In this document: one piece after another, positions 16,274 through 25,221 of the stretch
Layout: the number at the start of each line of letters is the position of its first letter
How positions within the stretch are numbered: the first letter of the stretch is position 1
Source of the DNA: Niveispirillum sp. SYP-B3756
GTDB taxonomy: Bacteria > Pseudomonadota > Alphaproteobacteria > Azospirillales > Azospirillaceae
Reading direction: 5' to 3'
Length of the DNA: 64,000 nucleotides
Assembly (NCBI RefSeq): GCF_009495745.1
Contig: NZ_WIDQ01000015.1
Coordinates: 1 to 64,000 of the forward strand
Translations under genes and position numbers: made by a program
The notes under the pieces: model-generated
The model's input: only the letters and a program-made list of their open reading frames with translations
What the model was told of the DNA's origin: nothing
Databases searched by the model: none

Positions 16274-18487
16274 ATGAAATCGATCAATGGAAGGGTTCTT
16301 GTTCTGGGTTTGCTGGCCACGACGGCCATCAATACCGGGGCGCTGGCCCAGACGGCGGCGCCTGCCAGCGCCGAACCGGAAGCGTTCGCGTTGGAAGAAA
16401 TTGTGGTGACCGCGCAGCGGCGGTCGGAAAACCTGCAAAAGGTGGCCATCGCCATCACGGCGCTGGACCCCCAGCAGCTGGAAGCCAAGGCCGTTGTGCA
16501 GCTGGCCGATCTGCAAAGCGCCTCACCTTCCTTGTCCATCACCAATGCCGGGCAAACCCAGTCGGTGAATATCCGTGGCATCGGGCTGGCCAGCAATTCC
16601 CCCAATGCCACGGCCGGCGTTGCCACCTATGTCGACGGGCTGTTCCAGCCGCCCATCGTGCAGTTCAACAGCTTCTACGATCTGGCGGGGGTGGAGGTGC
16701 TGCGCGGGCCGCAGGGCACGCTGGTCGGGTCCAACTCCACCGGTGGGGCCATCTTCCTCACCTCCCGCAGCCCGGAACTGGGCGGCCAGAGCGGCTATGC
16801 CACCGCCTCCTATGGCACCGATAACAGCTATGGGGTGGAGGCGGCAACGGGCGCGCCGATCAGCGACACCATGGCGCTGCGCGTCGCCGGCTTCATGCGG
16901 GGGCACGACAGCTATTACAAGGATACCGGCCCCTTCCATAACAAGGCCGGCAAGCTGGATGAAAAGGGCGGGCGTGTCGGGCTGCTGCACCAGACCGATG
17001 ATTTCCAGGCCCTGCTGAAGGTGCAGTTCAATGATATGCAGACGGGCGGCTATGCCTATCAGCCCATCCCTGGTACCTATTTCGCCTCCTATGCGCCGCG
17101 CGATCGGGAGACGTTAAGCTTTGATACTCCGACCTCTCACCGCGAGCGGGCCTTCATCACCAGCCTGGAACTGAAGAAGACTTTCGCCAACGATATCCTG
17201 CTGCGCTCCGTTTCTGGCTATCAGAGCAAGACCGTTAACAGCCTGGATGATATTGACGGTTCGCAGGCACCGGCCCGTCTTGGGGGCGAAATCGTCTGGG
17301 ATTATTATGCCAATGAAAAGCAATATAGCCAGGAGTTGAACCTGATCTCCCCGGAGGAGGATCGGTTCAACTGGATCCTGGGCGGGTACTTCCAGCGCAA
17401 CGATATTGATGTCCGTATCCATGAGACATCGGGCGGTTTTCCCACCCACATCACGCCGCAGAACAAGCGCACCACCACCGGTCTGTTCGCCCAGGGCAAT
17501 TATCGCCTGACGGAGAAGGTGGAGCTGCAACTGGGCGGGCGCTATTCCCACTATAAGACGGACGGCAAGGGCGACGTTGTCATTGGCGCCGGCATCCCCG
17601 GCTTTCCACCCGGCGGCCTGCCGGTGACCGACCTGTCGGGCTCCTATAAGGAGACGGTCTATACCGGCAAGGCCAATGTGAATTTCTATCTGGATGACGA
17701 TAATCTGCTCTATGTCTTCGCCGCCCGTGGCTACAAGCCCGGCGGCTTCAATTCGAAGGAATCGACCTTCAGCCCGGAAACCGTGTGGGACTATGAGGCG
17801 GGCTGGAAGTCCACCCTGTTCGCCGGGCATATCCGCACCCAGTTGGCCGCCTTCTATAATGATTATTCGAACTTCCAGTTCGATATCCTGAATACGGCCA
17901 CCGGCCAAGCCGGCATCAAGAACATCACCGACGCCACCATCAAGGGGTTCGAAGCCCAGTTGGAGGGACAGTTCGGTGATTTCAAGTTCGATGGCGGGCT
18001 CTCCTTTGTCGATTCCGCACTCAAAGGCGGGGTCGGCTATGTCAATACACGACCCTTACCGCCCGGCACGCTGGGCGCGCAATGCCCACCGGGTGCCCCC
18101 TCCGCCCCGCCGGTCTGTTTCAATTACACGCCCTTCCAGGCTGTCACCAAGGCGGGCCCCAACCTCTATTCCCCGCGCTGGAGCGGTAATATCGGGGCGC
18201 AATATACGTTCAAGCTGGATGAACGGACCACCCTGGTGCCACGCCTGAACTATGCCTATCTCGGTTCGCGCTACAGCTATATCGGCTATTCACCGATCTC
18301 CGACCGTCTGTCGGCCTATGGTCTATTGTCTGGCCGCATCACGCTCAACCGGGATAGCTGGCGGGTGGAACTCTATGCCACCAACCTGACCGACAAATCC
18401 TATGTCTCGGGCATGGCGTCAGCTTCCAGCAACCAGTTCTATGGCCCCCCCCGGGAAGTTGGCATCCGCGTCGGGGTGGAGTTCTGA
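16274..18487 (+). CDS. TonB-dependent outer-membrane receptor
   Basis: A 737-residue outer-membrane beta-barrel for energised uptake of a bulky ligand. It starts with a signal peptide (VLGLLATTAINTGALA), then a TonB box (EEIVVTAQRR at residues 41-50), a plug domain including VNIRGIGL and VEVLRGPQGTLVGSNSTGGAIFL, and a barrel ending in an aromatic residue (VGVEF). The long extended TonB box and lack of a siderophore marker are common in receptors for plant-derived or oligosaccharide substrates of this group, but the ligand is not predictable. It belongs with the LuxR-type regulator and serine hydrolase upstream. Confidence 0.93.
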   Translation: MKSINGRVLVLGLLATTAINTGALAQTAAPASAEPEAFALEEIVVTAQRRSENLQKVAIAITALDPQQLEAKAVVQLADLQSASPSLSITNAGQTQSVNIRGIGLASNSPNATAGVATYVDGLFQPPIVQFNSFYDLAGVEVLRGPQGTLVGSNSTGGAIFLTSRSPELGGQSGYATASYGTDNSYGVEAATGAPISDTMALRVAGFMRGHDSYYKDTGPFHNKAGKLDEKGGRVGLLHQTDDFQALLKVQFNDMQTGGYAYQPIPGTYFASYAPRDRETLSFDTPTSHRERAFITSLELKKTFANDILLRSVSGYQSKTVNSLDDIDGSQAPARLGGEIVWDYYANEKQYSQELNLISPEEDRFNWILGGYFQRNDIDVRIHETSGGFPTHITPQNKRTTTGLFAQGNYRLTEKVELQLGGRYSHYKTDGKGDVVIGAGIPGFPPGGLPVTDLSGSYKETVYTGKANVNFYLDDDNLLYVFAARGYKPGGFNSKESTFSPETVWDYEAGWKSTLFAGHIRTQLAAFYNDYSNFQFDILNTATGQAGIKNITDATIKGFEAQLEGQFGDFKFDGGLSFVDSALKGGVGYVNTRPLPPGTLGAQCPPGAPSAPPVCFNYTPFQAVTKAGPNLYSPRWSGNIGAQYTFKLDERTTLVPRLNYAYLGSRYSYIGYSPISDRLSAYGLLSGRITLNRDSWRVELYATNLTDKSYVSGMASASSNQFYGPPREVGIRVGVEF

Positions 18488-18489
18488 AG

Positions 18490-18535
18490 CATCACCGGCC
18501 GGGGCGCCCGCCTCAGGTGTCCCGGCCGGTGATGT
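18490..18535. repeat. 13-bp inverted repeat at convergent gene ends
   Basis: ATCACCGGCCGGG (18490-18502) pairs with CCCGGCCGGTGAT (18521-18533). The right arm covers the last codons of hldE and the left arm lies between the receptor stop and hldE. It can act as a shared terminator hairpin for both convergent genes, though no T-run is seen. Confidence 0.45.
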
Positions 18536-19964
18536 GGGCTACGGTGCGGGTGGTGCTGAAACCTTCCTTCAGGTTGGCCAGCAGCACCTGCCCGCCCAAT
18601 CCCTGGACGAAATCGGCCCCCACCACCTGATCGATGCGGTAATCCGCCCCCTTCACCAGCACATCCGGCCGCACCAGTTGGATCAGTTCCAGCGGCGTGT
18701 CCTCACCAAAGGGCACCACCAGATCGACCAGTTGCAGGCTGGCCAGCACGGCGGCGCGGGCATCTTGATTCTGAATCGGGCGACTTTCCCCCTTCAACCG
18801 GCGGACAGAGGCATCGTCATTCATGCCGACGATCAGCCGGTCACAGGCCGCCCGTGCCTGGCGCAGCAGCGACAGATGGCCGGGATGCAGCAGGTCGAAG
18901 CAGCCATTGGTGAAACCGACACGCAGGCCGCGTTCGCGCCACTGCGTGGCGATGGCTGCCGCTTCATTGCCACTGGCGATCTTCGCATCAATGTCGCCGG
19001 CGTCCTGCTGACGCAGGGCCAGCGCCACCTCTCCCGGTGTCACCTGGGCCGTGCCCAGTTTGCCCACCACAATTCCCGCCGCCGCATTGGCCAGCCGGGC
19101 CGCATCGGGCAGGGAGGCGCCACGGGCCAGGGCACAGGCCAGCATGGCGGCAACCGTGTCACCAGCACCGGAAACGTCGAACACTTCCCGCGCCATCGTG
19201 GGCAGATGGGTGACGTCATCGGCGGTCACCACCGACATGCCCTGTTCGCTGCGGGTGACGATGATGGCACCGATCTCATGCCGGGTCAGCAGGCCGCGGG
19301 CGGCATCCACTACGCCGGTATCATCTTCACAGTCGGCACCGCTGGCCAGCCGCAGTTCGGTCAGATTGGGGGTGACCAGATCGGCCCCGCGATAGCGGCC
19401 GAAATCCCGCCCCTTGGGATCGACGATCACCCGTTTCCCGGCCCCCTTGGTGGCGGCGATGATCCTTTGTGGCAGGTCGCCGGTCAGCACGCCCTTGGCG
19501 TAATCGGATAACAAAATCACATCGCTGTCAGGCAGGGCTCCTTCCAGGGCTGCCAGCAGGCCGGCAGCCTCCGCCGCTGTCGCCGGTCCCACCTTTTCTT
19601 CATCCAACCGCAGCATCTGCTGCTGGCGGGCGATCATGCGGGTTTTCACCGTGGTTGGCCCGTCTGCCCGCGTCAGCAGCCGGGCTGCCGGCCCGGCCAG
19701 CCGCCGCACCGTGGCACCTGCCCCATCGTCGCCCACCAGCCCGATCAGCACCACGCCGGCCCCCAAAGCCTGGGCGTTGGCCGCCACATTGCCAGCACCG
19801 CCCAGCATTTCCCGCGCATGGTCGTATTTCAGCACCGGCACCGGGGCCTCGGGCGAAATCCGCGCAATATCGCCATAGATGAACCGGTCCAGCATCACAT
19901 CGCCCATGATGGTGACGCGCGCACCGGCCAGGGAAGCCAGGATTTCGGCCAGGGATAGGGTCAT
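18513..19964 (-). CDS. hldE: Bifunctional heptose-7-phosphate kinase / heptose-1-phosphate adenylyltransferase
   Basis: Makes ADP-heptose for lipopolysaccharide inner core. The 483-residue protein has an N-terminal ribokinase-type domain (GGAGNVAANAQALG near 50; DVSGAGDTVAAMLA near 265) and a C-terminal nucleotidyltransferase domain with GFTNGCFDLLHPGHLSLL near 340. The N-terminus (MTLSLAEILASL) selects the ATG at 19964; the open frame extends upstream but is not conserved in character. It is transcribed alone here, away from gmhA, gmhB and hldD, so the pathway is scattered. Confidence 0.95.
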   Translation of the reverse strand: MTLSLAEILASLAGARVTIMGDVMLDRFIYGDIARISPEAPVPVLKYDHAREMLGGAGNVAANAQALGAGVVLIGLVGDDGAGATVRRLAGPAARLLTRADGPTTVKTRMIARQQQMLRLDEEKVGPATAAEAAGLLAALEGALPDSDVILLSDYAKGVLTGDLPQRIIAATKGAGKRVIVDPKGRDFGRYRGADLVTPNLTELRLASGADCEDDTGVVDAARGLLTRHEIGAIIVTRSEQGMSVVTADDVTHLPTMAREVFDVSGAGDTVAAMLACALARGASLPDAARLANAAAGIVVGKLGTAQVTPGEVALALRQQDAGDIDAKIASGNEAAAIATQWRERGLRVGFTNGCFDLLHPGHLSLLRQARAACDRLIVGMNDDASVRRLKGESRPIQNQDARAAVLASLQLVDLVVPFGEDTPLELIQLVRPDVLVKGADYRIDQVVGADFVQGLGGQVLLANLKEGFSTTRTVAHITGRDT

Positions 19965-20124
19965 CGGGCGAGGCGGCCTTTGGCTGCGGGGCGGGACTTC
20001 AACCTGTCTTTTATCCCGATAAAGGCTTGCCCGCCAAGCGTGCCACAGCAAAGTGCCGTCCGATATATCATTCCGCGCTGCGGCAACCGGGCACATTCCA
20101 GGCGAACCGTTCCTCCTCCACATA

Positions 20125-20142
20125 TTTCAGAAATTTCTGAAA
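20125..20142. promoter_or_regulatory. Perfect 18-bp palindrome TTTCAGAAATTTCTGAAA
   Basis: Uninterrupted dyad ending 12 bp before the start codon of the GbsR/MarR-type regulator, overlapping the likely transcript start. Very probably the autoregulatory operator of that protein and thus of the oxidase operon. Confidence 0.7.
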
Positions 20143-20154
20143 GTTGAGGAAATC

Positions 20155-20736
20155 ATGAACCTGCCACCGGTCATCCAGGCCTTTGTGCTGCATTTCGGGG
20201 AGATGGGCAGCCGATGGGGCATCAACCGCACGGTGGGGCAGATCTATGCCCTGCTCTATGTTTCCCCGGAACCGCTCTGCGCCGATGACATGGTGGACCG
20301 GCTGGGCATGTCGCGCTCCAACGTCTCTATGGGGTTGAAGGAGCTGCAATCCTGGAACCTCGTGCGGCTGATGCACAAGCCGGACGACCGCAAGGATTAC
20401 TTCACCACACTCGGCGATATCTGGCAGATCGTCCGCACCCTGGTGGAAGAGCGCAAGAAGCGGGAGGTCGACCCTACCTTGTCGGTCTTGCGCGAACTGC
20501 TGATGCAAAACCCCGCCATGGCCGACGAACAGCACGCGCAGGACAAGATGCGCGAGATGTACGAGATGATCGAGATGCTGTGCGGCTGGTACGACGATGT
20601 GCGCCGGCTGGAGACGGAACGGCTGATGCAACTGCTCAGCCTGGGCGCCAAGGTGCAGAAAATCCTGGAGGTGAAGGACCGGCTGTTCGCCCTGCCGGGC
20701 GGCCGCTCCAAGGAACCAGCGGGAAAGGAGGGCTGA
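20155..20736 (+). CDS. GbsR/MarR-type transcriptional regulator
   Basis: A 193-residue winged-helix DNA-binding protein. The N-terminal part (GEMGSRWGINRTVGQIYALLYV) is the signature of the GbsR subgroup of MarR-like regulators; the recognition helix is in MVDRLGMSRSNVSMGLKEL and the wing in HKPDDRKDYFTTL. The C-terminal third is a helical dimerisation part. The ATG at 20155 has TGAGGA upstream. It ends three bases before cydA, so it is the first gene of a three-gene operon and most likely controls the bd oxidase that follows. Confidence 0.88.
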   Translation: MNLPPVIQAFVLHFGEMGSRWGINRTVGQIYALLYVSPEPLCADDMVDRLGMSRSNVSMGLKELQSWNLVRLMHKPDDRKDYFTTLGDIWQIVRTLVEERKKREVDPTLSVLRELLMQNPAMADEQHAQDKMREMYEMIEMLCGWYDDVRRLETERLMQLLSLGAKVQKILEVKDRLFALPGGRSKEPAGKEG

Positions 20737-20739
20737 ACC

Positions 20740-22086
20740 ATGGATGCTCTGATCCTGGCCCGCATTCAGTTCGCGGCCAATATCTCCTTCCATATCCTGT
20801 TTCCCACCGTCACCATCGCGTTGGGCTGGGTGCTGTTGTTCTTCAAGCTGCGCTTCAATGCCACCGGCGACCAGAAATGGATGGATGCCTATTTCCAGTG
20901 GGTGAAGGTGTTCGCGCTCACCTTCGCCATGGGGGTGGTTTCCGGCATCACCATGAGCTTCCAGTTCGGCACTAACTGGCCGGGCTACATGAAGGTGGTG
21001 GGCAATATTGCTGGTCCGCTGCTGGCTTACGAGGTGCTGACGGCCTTCTTCATGGAAGCCACCTTCATATCGGTGATGCTGTTCGGCTTCCGCCGGGTGC
21101 CCAACTGGCTGCACACCACGGCGACATTCCTGGTCGCCTTTGGCACCACCGTATCCGCCTTCTGGATCATCGCGCTGAACAGCTGGATGCATACCCCGGT
21201 CGGGTATGAGATGCGCGATGGCGTGGCCCATGCCACCGACTGGCTGGCGATCGTCTTCAACCCCTCCATGCCCTATCGGCTGGTGCATATGCTGCTGGCC
21301 TCCGGTCTGACGGCGACGTTCCTGGTGGCGGGCGTGTCGGCCTGGCGTTGGCTGAAGGGCGACCGGGCGCCCGCCGTGCTGGCAGCATTGCGCACCGGGA
21401 TCTATGCCGCCGCCGCCCTGATCCCTTTGCAGATCCTGGCCGGCGACATGCACGGGCTGAACACGCTGGAACATCAGCCGGCCAAGGTGGCCGCCATGGA
21501 AGGCCATTGGGAGACGGGGGGCCATGTGCCGCTGCTGCTGTTTGCAGTGCCGGATGAAAAGGCGCGCGCCAACCATTTTGAACTGGCGATTCCGTCCGCT
21601 GCCAGCCTGATCCTGCGGCATGATCCGGCCGGCGTGATCCAGGGGCTGAATGATTTTGGGGGCAAGCACCCGCCGGTGGCCCCGGTCTTCTTCTCCTTCC
21701 GCATCATGGTCGGCATCGGCATGGCTATGCTGGCCATCTCCTGGGCCACGGTCTGGATGCTGCGTCGGCGCGGCCAGCCCTCTGTCTGGCTGGCGCGTGC
21801 CCTGGTGGCCATGACCTTTTCCGGCTGGGTGGCCACGCTGGCCGGCTGGTATGTGACGGAGATCGGGCGTCAGCCCTGGCTGGTGACCGGTGTGCTGCGC
21901 GCCGCCGATGCGGTGGGGCCTGTGCCCGCCAACTCCATCGGCCTGTCGCTGGCGCTTTATCTGACGCTCTATGCCGGGCTGCTGATCGCCTACATCACCG
22001 TGATTTTCAAGCTGGCCGGCAAGGCCGTGAAGGCCGGCAAGCAGGCGGGGCTGAACGGCCCGGCCCTGCCGCAGGCCGCCGGTTGA
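20740..22086 (+). CDS. cioA: Cytochrome bd-type ubiquinol oxidase subunit I, cyanide-insensitive type
   Basis: Membrane subunit that binds haems b558, b595 and d and oxidises ubiquinol. The 448-residue protein has the axial His18 in NISFHILFP, a second His in PYRLVHMLLASG near 180, and GWYVTEIGRQPW near 385. The region between transmembrane segments that forms the Q-loop is short, which marks the CIO/CydA-S subgroup rather than E. coli CydAB. Roughly nine membrane spans are seen. Subunit II follows 20 bp downstream. Confidence 0.94.
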   Translation: MDALILARIQFAANISFHILFPTVTIALGWVLLFFKLRFNATGDQKWMDAYFQWVKVFALTFAMGVVSGITMSFQFGTNWPGYMKVVGNIAGPLLAYEVLTAFFMEATFISVMLFGFRRVPNWLHTTATFLVAFGTTVSAFWIIALNSWMHTPVGYEMRDGVAHATDWLAIVFNPSMPYRLVHMLLASGLTATFLVAGVSAWRWLKGDRAPAVLAALRTGIYAAAALIPLQILAGDMHGLNTLEHQPAKVAAMEGHWETGGHVPLLLFAVPDEKARANHFELAIPSAASLILRHDPAGVIQGLNDFGGKHPPVAPVFFSFRIMVGIGMAMLAISWATVWMLRRRGQPSVWLARALVAMTFSGWVATLAGWYVTEIGRQPWLVTGVLRAADAVGPVPANSIGLSLALYLTLYAGLLIAYITVIFKLAGKAVKAGKQAGLNGPALPQAAG

Positions 22087-22106
22087 GCGGGAAGGGGAGT
22101 GGAGAC

Positions 22107-23123
22107 ATGACGGACCTGATCATGGCCAATGCGGCCCACTGGTTGCCCATCGCCTTTGCCGCCCTGATGGGCATTGCCATCCTGGCCTATGTCATCCTGG
22201 ATGGCTACGATCTGGGCGTGGGCATCCTGATGGCCGATGCCGATGACGCCGAACGTGACCGGATGATTGCCAGCATCGGCCCCTTCTGGGATGCCAATGA
22301 AACCTGGCTGGTGCTGGCGGTGGGGCTGCTGCTGGTGGCCTTTCCGCTGGCCCATGGCATGATCCTCAGCGCGCTGTACCTGCCGGTATTGGCCCTGCTG
22401 CTGGGCTTGATCATGCGCGGCGTCAGCTTTGAATTCCGCGCCAAGACGGACGGGTTGCACCGGGTCTGGTGGAACCGGGCCTTTGTCGCCGGGTCGCTGC
22501 TGGCCGCCTTGTCACAGGGCTATATGCTGGGTGTCTATATTCTGGGGCTGCAGACCGGATGGGCCGCCATGGCCTTTGGTCTGTTGACGGGGGTTTGCCT
22601 GACGGCGGCCTATGGTTTCATCGGGGCTGCCTGGCTGGTGCTGAAAACCGATGGGGCCCTGCAGGCCAAGGCGGCGGCGCGCTGTCGTAACCTGCTCTGG
22701 CTGGCAGCACTCGGTATGCTGGCCGTGTCCGTCGTCACCCCGCTGGTCAGCGACCGCATCGCCGCCAAATGGTTCGACCTGCCGCAATTCTTCCTGCTGG
22801 CCCCCATTCCGCTGGTGGCGGTGGGGCTGTTCGTCGCCGTCTGGCTGGCCTTGCGCCACTTGCCGGCGGCGGATGATCGCTGGTGCTGGGTGCCGTTCGC
22901 CGGGGCCATCGGCATCTTCACCCTGGGTTTCCACGGGTTGGCCTATAGTTTCTATCCGTTCGTGGTGCCGGAGAAGCTGACGGTATGGGAGGCAGCAGCG
23001 GCCCCGGAAAGCCTGATGGTGATTTTCATCGGGGCCTGCGTCGTGCTGCCGGTCATTCTGGGCTACACCGTGTTCGCCTATCGGGTGTTCCGGGGCAAGG
23101 CGGGGGAATTGCGGTACGATTAA
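22107..23123 (+). CDS. cioB: Cytochrome bd-type ubiquinol oxidase subunit II
   Basis: Partner subunit of the bd-type oxidase. The 338-residue protein has the N-terminal AYVILDGYDLGVG motif, PFWDANETWLV, and about eight membrane spans, with GFHGLAYSFYPF near the end. The ATG at 22107 follows GGGGAGTGGAG and lies 20 bp after the subunit I stop. No cydX-like small subunit or cydDC genes are found next to it. Confidence 0.94.
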   Translation: MTDLIMANAAHWLPIAFAALMGIAILAYVILDGYDLGVGILMADADDAERDRMIASIGPFWDANETWLVLAVGLLLVAFPLAHGMILSALYLPVLALLLGLIMRGVSFEFRAKTDGLHRVWWNRAFVAGSLLAALSQGYMLGVYILGLQTGWAAMAFGLLTGVCLTAAYGFIGAAWLVLKTDGALQAKAAARCRNLLWLAALGMLAVSVVTPLVSDRIAAKWFDLPQFFLLAPIPLVAVGLFVAVWLALRHLPAADDRWCWVPFAGAIGIFTLGFHGLAYSFYPFVVPEKLTVWEAAAAPESLMVIFIGACVVLPVILGYTVFAYRVFRGKAGELRYD

Positions 23124-23169
23124 GGCCTTAAACTTAGCCCCGGTGGGAAGAACCTACCGGGGCTTGCTG

Positions 23170-23622
23170 TCACCCCGCCGGATGGCGGGGTGTCGGCCGC
23201 CAGTCCGGCGGGGCCAGTTCGAACTGGCTGAACTCAAAGGCCGGGGCCACGGTGCAGCCCACCAGGGTCCAGGCCCCCAGGCTGACCGCCGTTTGCCATT
23301 GGTTGGCCGGCACCACGATCTGCGGGCGCTGGCCGGCCAGCAGGTCGCTGCCCAGATGATAGGCCGCCGCATCATGCCCGTTGGGGGAGATGGTCAGCAC
23401 CAAGGGCGCCCCGGCATAATAATGCCAGACCTCATCCGCATCCTTCACCCGGTGCCAATGGGAATAATCCCCGGCCGCCAGCAGGAAATAGATGGCGGTA
23501 TGGGCGCCACGCCCGCCATCGGGCGGCTGGTGGCGCCAGGTTTCCACATAATGGCCACCTTCCGGATGGGGACGCATCCCCAGCCGGTCGATGATCTGTT
23601 GGGCGCTCAGCGTCGGGTCCAT
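23170..23622 (-). CDS. DUF985 cupin
   Basis: A 150-residue single-domain cupin of the DUF985 family: LGMRPHPEGGHYVETWR at the start, YFLLAAGDYSHWHRVKDADEVWHYYAG with the metal-type His and Glu residues, and a C-terminal APAFEFSQFEL typical of this family. Its reaction is unknown. GGAG lies five bases before the ATG at 23622; an upstream GTG overlaps the previous gene's stop but is too close to that site. It begins two bases after the glutathione S-transferase stop, so the pair is translationally linked. Confidence 0.88.
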   Translation of the reverse strand: MDPTLSAQQIIDRLGMRPHPEGGHYVETWRHQPPDGGRGAHTAIYFLLAAGDYSHWHRVKDADEVWHYYAGAPLVLTISPNGHDAAAYHLGSDLLAGQRPQIVVPANQWQTAVSLGAWTLVGCTVAPAFEFSQFELAPPDWRPTPRHPAG

Positions 23623-23624
23623 GT

Positions 23625-24239
23625 TCACTCCGTCGGCGGTTCGGTGGCCAGGAAGCTGGGCCGCTTGGCCGCCGCCTCAAACCAGCGGGCCAGGGTCGGG
23701 TGGCCGGGGCGCCAGGGCTCATGGCCGAAACGGAAATCCAGATAGGCCATGGCCGACAGCACGGCCAGCCCACCAATGGTGGGCGCATCAGGTGGTGGCA
23801 GGTCGCCCGCCTCCTCCTCCAGCCGGTCGAAGGCGCGCACCATGGCAGCGCGCTGGCGGCTGTCCCAGTCGGCGGAGCGCAACGTTTCCGGACGCAGCGA
23901 TTCCATGCGGCGCAACACGGCGGCATCACAAATGCCATCGCCCAGCGCCTGTTGACGCAGGGCGATCCAGCGATCCTTCCCCGCCCCCGGCGGCAGCAGC
24001 TTGCGGCCCCCATGCAGGCTGTCCAGATATTCGGCGATCACCGGGCTGTCGAACAGCACCATGCCATCCTCGGTCAGCAGGGTCGGGATCTTGGCCAGCG
24101 GATTTTCCCGCACGATGGGATTGTCCGGCCCCCAGACATTGACGGGGCACAGTTCAATACGGTCGGCCAGTCCGGTCTCATGCGCCACCATCAATACCTT
24201 GCGGACATAGGGAGAGGTCTGGCTGTAACGCAGTTTCAT
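23625..24239 (-). CDS. Glutathione S-transferase family protein
   Basis: A 204-residue cytosolic GST-fold protein. The thioredoxin-like N-terminal domain shows SQTSPYVRKVLMVAHE (candidate catalytic Ser near residue 8-10), NPLAKIPTL with the cis-Pro, and LFDSPVIAEYLD for glutathione binding; the helical C-terminal domain follows. It stands just downstream of gloB, another glutathione-linked enzyme, and upstream of the DUF985 cupin, all on the same strand, suggesting a small detoxification cluster. The substrate is not predictable. Confidence 0.88.
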   Translation of the reverse strand: MKLRYSQTSPYVRKVLMVAHETGLADRIELCPVNVWGPDNPIVRENPLAKIPTLLTEDGMVLFDSPVIAEYLDSLHGGRKLLPPGAGKDRWIALRQQALGDGICDAAVLRRMESLRPETLRSADWDSRQRAAMVRAFDRLEEEAGDLPPPDAPTIGGLAVLSAMAYLDFRFGHEPWRPGHPTLARWFEAAAKRPSFLATEPPTE

Positions 24240-24296
24240 CACGATGATGCATCCCGGTCGGGGTGGGGGAGAGAGAGGAGGGGGAAAGGCAATGGA

Positions 24297-25067
24297 TCAG
24301 CCGCGGAAATGGTCCTTCCGCTGGCGGATCTCGGCGAAGACGGCAACGGGGTCGGCCCCGGCCAGCCCGATGGCGGCGGCCAGGGCCGCATCGTCGGCGC
24401 GCAGGAACGGGTTTGCCGCCTTTTCCAGACCCAGGCGTGACGGCACGGTGGGCCGGTTGGCGGCGCGCGCGCGCGCCACCTGATCGGCCATCAGGGCCAG
24501 TGACGGGTTATCCGGATCGATGGACAGGGCAAAGCGCAGGTTGCTGGATGTGTATTCATGGCCGCAATGGACCATGGTGTCATCCGGCAGGGCGCGCAGC
24601 TTCAACAGGCTGTGCCACATCTGCGCCGGTGTGCCCTCAAACAGCCGGCCACAGCCGAGGGAGAACAGCGTATCGCCGCTGAACAGCAGGCCGGCCGGTT
24701 CCAGGTAAAAGGCGACATGGCCGCGCGTATGGCCCGGTGTGTCGAACACAGTGACGGTCTGGCTGCCCAGGGTGAAGCGGTCGCCCTCACTATAGGTTTC
24801 GGCCATGTCGGGGATACGGTCGATCTCCGCCCGTGGCCCGATCAGGGTGGCGTGCGACCAGGCCATCAGCCCGGCATTGCCGCCAATATGGTCACCATGG
24901 TGATGGGTGTTCAGGATATGGGTCAGGTGCCAGCCGCGTTCTTCCAGAAAGGCCTGTACCGGCCCGGCCTCACCGGGATCAACAATGGCGGTCACCCCGG
25001 CGGCCGCATCGTGCCACAGATGGACGTAATTATCGTTCAATACCGGGATGACGTGGATTTCAACCAT
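24297..25067 (-). CDS. gloB: Hydroxyacylglutathione hydrolase (glyoxalase II)
   Basis: Metallo-beta-lactamase-fold enzyme that hydrolyses S-lactoylglutathione to lactate and glutathione, ending methylglyoxal detoxification. The 256-residue protein has the metal motif NTHHHGDHIGG near residue 53, the HTRGHVAFY His, FSGDTLF with the bridging Asp, and HCGHEYT; the C-terminal glutathione-binding helices end in KDHFRG. Met at 25067 starts the conserved VEIHVIPVLNDNYVHL; an in-frame Met three codons upstream is possible. GST and cupin genes follow on the same strand. Confidence 0.93.
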   Translation of the reverse strand: MVEIHVIPVLNDNYVHLWHDAAAGVTAIVDPGEAGPVQAFLEERGWHLTHILNTHHHGDHIGGNAGLMAWSHATLIGPRAEIDRIPDMAETYSEGDRFTLGSQTVTVFDTPGHTRGHVAFYLEPAGLLFSGDTLFSLGCGRLFEGTPAQMWHSLLKLRALPDDTMVHCGHEYTSSNLRFALSIDPDNPSLALMADQVARARAANRPTVPSRLGLEKAANPFLRADDAALAAAIGLAGADPVAVFAEIRQRKDHFRG

Positions 25068-25221
25068 CGGCCCCATTCCCCTACCAGCGTGGATAGTGGG
25101 AAGGATGCCGTGTTCCGTCACCAGCGGCAAACAGACAATCCTGGGCTGCGGTGTTTGATTGGAACGGGTTGCGGCTTGCCGTAAACCGTTCCCGGCGGCG
25201 ACGGCGCTTGAGGAACAAGAA

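Noticed and set aside
24465-24480. GC alternating tract GCGCGCGCGCG in gloB as a Z-DNA or slippage site
   Set aside because: It is inside a conserved enzyme gene (Arg-Ala codons) and short; no sign of frame variation.
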